Source of the DNA: a virus
Length of the DNA: 28,994 bases
Virus record (IMG/VR): IMGVR_UViG_3300027742_000031
Coordinates: 1-28,994 of that record
Strand: one strand, 5' to 3'
Shown here: positions 28,653 to 28,994 of the stretch, one piece after another
Layout of the letters: each line of letters begins with the position of its first letter
Position numbering within the stretch: the stretch's first letter is position 1
Notes under the pieces: model-generated
Databases searched by the model: none
Told to the model about the DNA's origin: nothing
The model's input: the letters and a program-made list of their open reading frames with translations, nothing else
Translations under genes and position numbers: made by a program

Positions 28653-28994
28653 ATGGAAATCCTAATACTAGAAAATAAAGACTTTAACGAAAACGGCGAA
28701 TATATCGGCCCAGAAAATCTTAGTGATTTTAACGGCAGCATAGAAATTAATGCCGATTTTAAAATTTGTAAATTTGGGGCGTTAAAAGTAACTGGAAGAA
28801 TCTTTGCCAAATTCGGCATTAAGGCTGGCGATGGCATTGAGGCTGGCGATGGCATTGAGGCTGGCTGTGGCATTAAGGCTGGCGATGGCATTGAGGCTGG
28901 CTGGGGCATTGAGGCTGGCTGGGGCATTGAGGCTGGCTGGGGCATTGAGGCTGGCGATGGCATTGAGGCTGGCTGGGGCATTGAGGCTGGCTGT
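28653..28994 (+). CDS. hexapeptide-repeat protein, first gene of the left operon (partial)
   Basis: An open frame starting at ATG 28653 (GGAG lies 8 bases upstream; ATG 28623 in the same frame is possible) that runs off the window, so the stop is not seen and at least 114 residues exist. Residues 1 to 55 (MEILILENKDFNENGEYIGP, then LSDFNGSIEINADFKICKF and LKVTGRIFAKFG) look like a short beta-rich start. From residue 56 the protein is a run of IEAGWG/IKAGDG hexapeptides. Isoleucine every six residues with glycines suggests a beta-helix-like or layered repeat fold. Related phage proteins with GIEAG repeats are known to me only as hypothetical. It should be an early lytic gene under CI control. 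Function unknown. Confidence 0.75.
   Translation, partial: MEILILENKDFNENGEYIGPENLSDFNGSIEINADFKICKFGALKVTGRIFAKFGIKAGDGIEAGDGIEAGCGIKAGDGIEAGWGIEAGWGIEAGWGIEAGDGIEAGWGIEAGC
28818..28994 (+). repeat. 18-bp tandem repeat encoding IEAGWG/IKAGDG hexapeptides
   Basis: Almost ten units of 18 bases, ATTGAGGCTGGCTGGGGC and variants (ATTAAG for ATTGAG, GATGGC or TGTGGC for TGGGGC), run head to tail to the window's end. Frame is kept in every unit. The regular unit can expand or contract by slippage or recombination without a frameshift. A minus-strand open frame over the same bases is a by-product. Confidence 0.95.

Noticed and set aside
28610-28981. Minus-strand open frame made of repeated MPQPAS/MPSPAS peptides
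   Set aside because: It is the complement of the 18-bp repeats in the plus-strand gene. The plus frame has a ribosome site, a non-repeat N-terminal domain and lies behind a terminator and operator region.
28818-28994. Possible CRISPR array or iterons
   Set aside because: Units are contiguous 18-mers with no spacers and keep one reading frame throughout, so they are coding repeats.

Overview
The window is most of a temperate, P22-like (short-tailed) prophage, cut off at its right end, in what is probably a gammaproteobacterium outside the Enterobacterales. Three things point to an integrated prophage. A 3' fragment of a tRNA-Lys(UUU) gene (50-98, minus strand) lies at the left edge, next to the last late gene. 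The gene order is lambdoid, read from right to left. The cI-cro control region sits in the middle, as in lambda and P22. The host is inferred only from phage family and tRNA sequence; no chromosomal gene is present to confirm it.

Layout, left to right. 1-49 is probably chromosomal flank and 50-98 is the tRNA-Lys fragment (attachment core). 350-18394, all minus strand, is a late operon in P22 order: terminase small and large subunits, portal, scaffold, coat, tail factors like gp4 and gp10, three unusual small or fibrous proteins where P22 has its needle, a gp14-like protein, three ejection proteins and a tailspike with a P22-type head-binding domain. 18403-20078 is the lysis block: M15 endolysin, membrane proteins, an overlapping spanin-like pair, a class II holin and a secreted Fn3-like protein. 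20112-20209 is a probable late promoter followed at once by an intrinsic terminator, the arrangement expected for a Q-controlled operon. 20186-24916 is the early right operon: Q-like antiterminator, small zinc-binding and nin-type genes (NinG, NinB-like), a Gp49-RyR fusion, a DnaC-type loader, a DUF1376 replication protein with a possible origin, two small proteins; Cro follows at 24943-25137.

25138-25241 is the cro/cI operator region and 25242-26006 is a CI repressor with an S24 protease domain. 26026-28451 is an accessory block between cI and the left promoter, where lambda carries rexAB: a lipoprotein, a small exported protein with a PD-(D/E)XK-like motif set, a HicB-like protein and a Panacea-type toxin-antitoxin pair. 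A strong plus-strand terminator (28502-28523) closes it. 28574-28614 carries two copies of an operator core, TAGC-N3-GCTA, also present between cro and cI, so this is probably oL/pL. The first gene of the left operon, a hexapeptide-repeat protein made of 18-bp DNA repeats, runs off the window. Integrase, excisionase and recombination genes are expected beyond the right edge.

The genes fit a lysogenic cycle. CI would silence pR (cro, replication, Q) and pL through shared operators. On induction, Q would carry polymerase from the late promoter through the terminators at 20112, 11361 and 2275, so that lysis, packaging, head, tail and spike genes are all read from one transcript. The accessory block has its own promoter and terminator and could be expressed in the lysogen.
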